In this document: piece after piece, positions 62,972 to 64,000 of the stretch
Layout of the letters: each line of letters opens with the position of its first letter
Position numbering within the stretch: the first letter of the stretch is position 1
Source: Streptomyces cellostaticus
GTDB lineage: Bacteria; Actinomycetota; Actinomycetes; Streptomycetales; Streptomycetaceae
Reading direction: 5' to 3'
Assembly: GCF_023630175.1 (NCBI RefSeq)
Contig: NZ_JALLIN010000009.1
Coordinates: 1-64,000, forward strand
Length of the DNA stretch: 64,000 nucleotides
Position numbers and translations under genes: made by a program
The notes under the pieces: model-generated
Databases searched by the model: none
Told to the model about the DNA's origin: nothing
Seen by the model: only the letters and a program-made list of their open reading frames with translations

Positions 62972-64000
62972 TCACCACCCTGGCCCGCCTCGAGGCCGTC
63001 AGCACCGGCCGGGCCCAGCCGGCGGCGACCGTCCGCCACCGGCGGCTGTCCGACCGCCCGCTGGTGTTCGTGCCGCTCACCACCGCGGGTGAGGCCGGCG
63101 CCCCGCTGGGGGCGCTGGTCGGCACCGACCGGGACACGCCGCGGCTGCTGGTCGTGCCGCAGCCCCGCGACCGGGACCTCCGCTTCGCGTTCCTCGCCGA
63201 ACTCGCGGACGTGGTCCTGCCGTACCTCGACGCCTGCGCCCAGGACGTGGAGACGGCAGAGCGCACGGAGACCGACCCGGAGACCGGGAAGCGGGTCAAG
63301 GTCGAGGTCGAGCTGTGTGCCGACGCGCCCCAGATCGTCGTGCCCAGCCGGGCGGGCCTGGACTTCGTGCGGCTGCTGGGCCGTTCCATGCGGTTCCGCC
63401 GTACCGCCGAGCAGGATCCGCAGGCGCCCCACCCGGCGCCGCCCCGGGTCCCGCTCCTCGGCCGCTGGCTGACCCACTACGGGGAGCGGGCCCGGGTCCC
63501 CGGCTCCTCCCTGCTGCTGGCGCTCAGCGACGTGCTGTCCCGGCACTGGGCGACCGGCCAGTCCAGCCTGGAGGACCAGCACCTGGGCGCGCTGCTCGCC
63601 TGGATCGACCCGCCCGGAGGCGGCAGCGGCGCGGGCGCCGCCCAGTGGGCCGAGCTGGCCAGGGACGACGAGGGGCAGCTCCGGTGCCCGCCGGCCGGTC
63701 CGGCCACCGATCCGGCGTTCGACAACAAGCTGCTGGCCCCGGCCATCGAGCGCTACGACCGGGCCCGTGCGGCCCTCGCCGGCGCCGAGGACGCCCTGCA
63801 GGCGGAGGACCGGCTGGCCGCGCTCGGCAGGGCCGAACGGCACGTGCGCGATCTGGTGGAGAGCCGGGTCCGGCCCACCTGGGACTCCGTGTGGCAGGGC
63901 CTGGAGCTGCTGCGGGCCCTGCCCGAGGGGGCGCACGTCGAGGAGCGCTGGACGCGGGACCGTTGGTCGTTCACCGGCCACCGGGACCGGGTCCTGGCCG
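62962..64000 (+). CDS. Partner gene of the nuclease (incomplete at window end)
   Basis: The reading frame is open from the GTG at 62962 to the last base (346 residues so far, no stop). The sequence starts VSLITTLARLEAVSTGRAQPAATVRHRRLSDRPLVFVPLTTAGEAGAP and later has FDNKLLAPAIERYDRARAALAGAEDALQAEDRLAALGRAERHVRDLVESRVRP, which suggests a helical or coiled region. I recognise no Walker A motif or named domain in this part. It overlaps the nuclease gene by ten bases, so the two are co-translated. A helicase or ATPase could follow outside the window. Confidence 0.75.
   Translation, partial: MSLITTLARLEAVSTGRAQPAATVRHRRLSDRPLVFVPLTTAGEAGAPLGALVGTDRDTPRLLVVPQPRDRDLRFAFLAELADVVLPYLDACAQDVETAERTETDPETGKRVKVEVELCADAPQIVVPSRAGLDFVRLLGRSMRFRRTAEQDPQAPHPAPPRVPLLGRWLTHYGERARVPGSSLLLALSDVLSRHWATGQSSLEDQHLGALLAWIDPPGGGSGAGAAQWAELARDDEGQLRCPPAGPATDPAFDNKLLAPAIERYDRARAALAGAEDALQAEDRLAALGRAERHVRDLVESRVRPTWDSVWQGLELLRALPEGAHVEERWTRDRWSFTGHRDRVLA

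Overview
The window is a 64 kb piece of a high-GC actinobacterial chromosome and almost certainly Streptomyces. The signs are very high GC at third codon positions, a complete desferrioxamine (des) cluster, adpA with an in-frame TTA (bldA-dependent) codon, DasR-, CebR-, AccR- and DmdR/IdeR-type operator sequences, and many Tat or Sec secreted hydrolases. From memory, the gene order resembles the S. coelicolor SCO2750-SCO2810 core region; this was not checked by alignment. No phage, insertion sequence, CRISPR array or rRNA operon was seen.

Layout. 0.4-8.5 kb: LacI regulator, TIM-barrel isomerase, MFS exporter, secreted GH3 hexosaminidase, secreted S37 tripeptidyl aminopeptidase and a small secreted protein. 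8.6-14.8 kb: a fused double ABC exporter, a secreted class-A beta-lactamase-like protein, a small unknown protein and a secreted endonuclease I. 14.8-19.3 kb: a TPP enzyme and a ureohydrolase, translationally coupled and divergent from a PucR regulator. I read this as a possible arginine-transaminase (2-ketoarginine to 4-guanidinobutyrate) module. 19.4-21.1 kb: a conserved hypothetical protein and a Gly/His/Tyr/Asp-rich secreted protein.

21.1-29.8 kb is acyl-CoA metabolism. A thioesterase, an acyl-CoA dehydrogenase and a TetR repressor lie on the minus strand. A methylcrotonyl-CoA carboxylase-type pair, HMG-CoA lyase and isovaleryl-CoA dehydrogenase-type gene lie on the plus strand. Two AccR-like palindromes sit between them, and together they form a leucine-degradation unit without an obvious hydratase. 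29.8-36.97 kb is iron: desE, a siderophore-interacting reductase, then desABCD, with an iron box before desE and a perfect one before desA. 36.97-44.9 kb: DasR-box-controlled GH20 hexosaminidase, a small protein, glmS, UspA, a small membrane protein, adpA, oligoribonuclease and tRNA-His.

45-52.3 kb is a cello-oligosaccharide system: LacI regulator, GH1 beta-glucosidase and the CebEFG-type ABC importer. Two CebR-like operators are present, and a collapsed lacI pseudogene lies where divergent cebR is expected. 52.5-64 kb: CBM2-GH18 chitinase with a DasR-like box, a two-component system, a membrane-anchored protein, a spermidine-synthase-like protein, an NsdA-like regulator, a phosphoglycerate-mutase-type phosphatase and a PAP2 protein. 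It ends with a PD-(D/E)XK nuclease bearing a Cas4/AddB-like four-cysteine cluster and a co-transcribed unknown partner that runs off the window. That pair is the best candidate here for an undescribed system.
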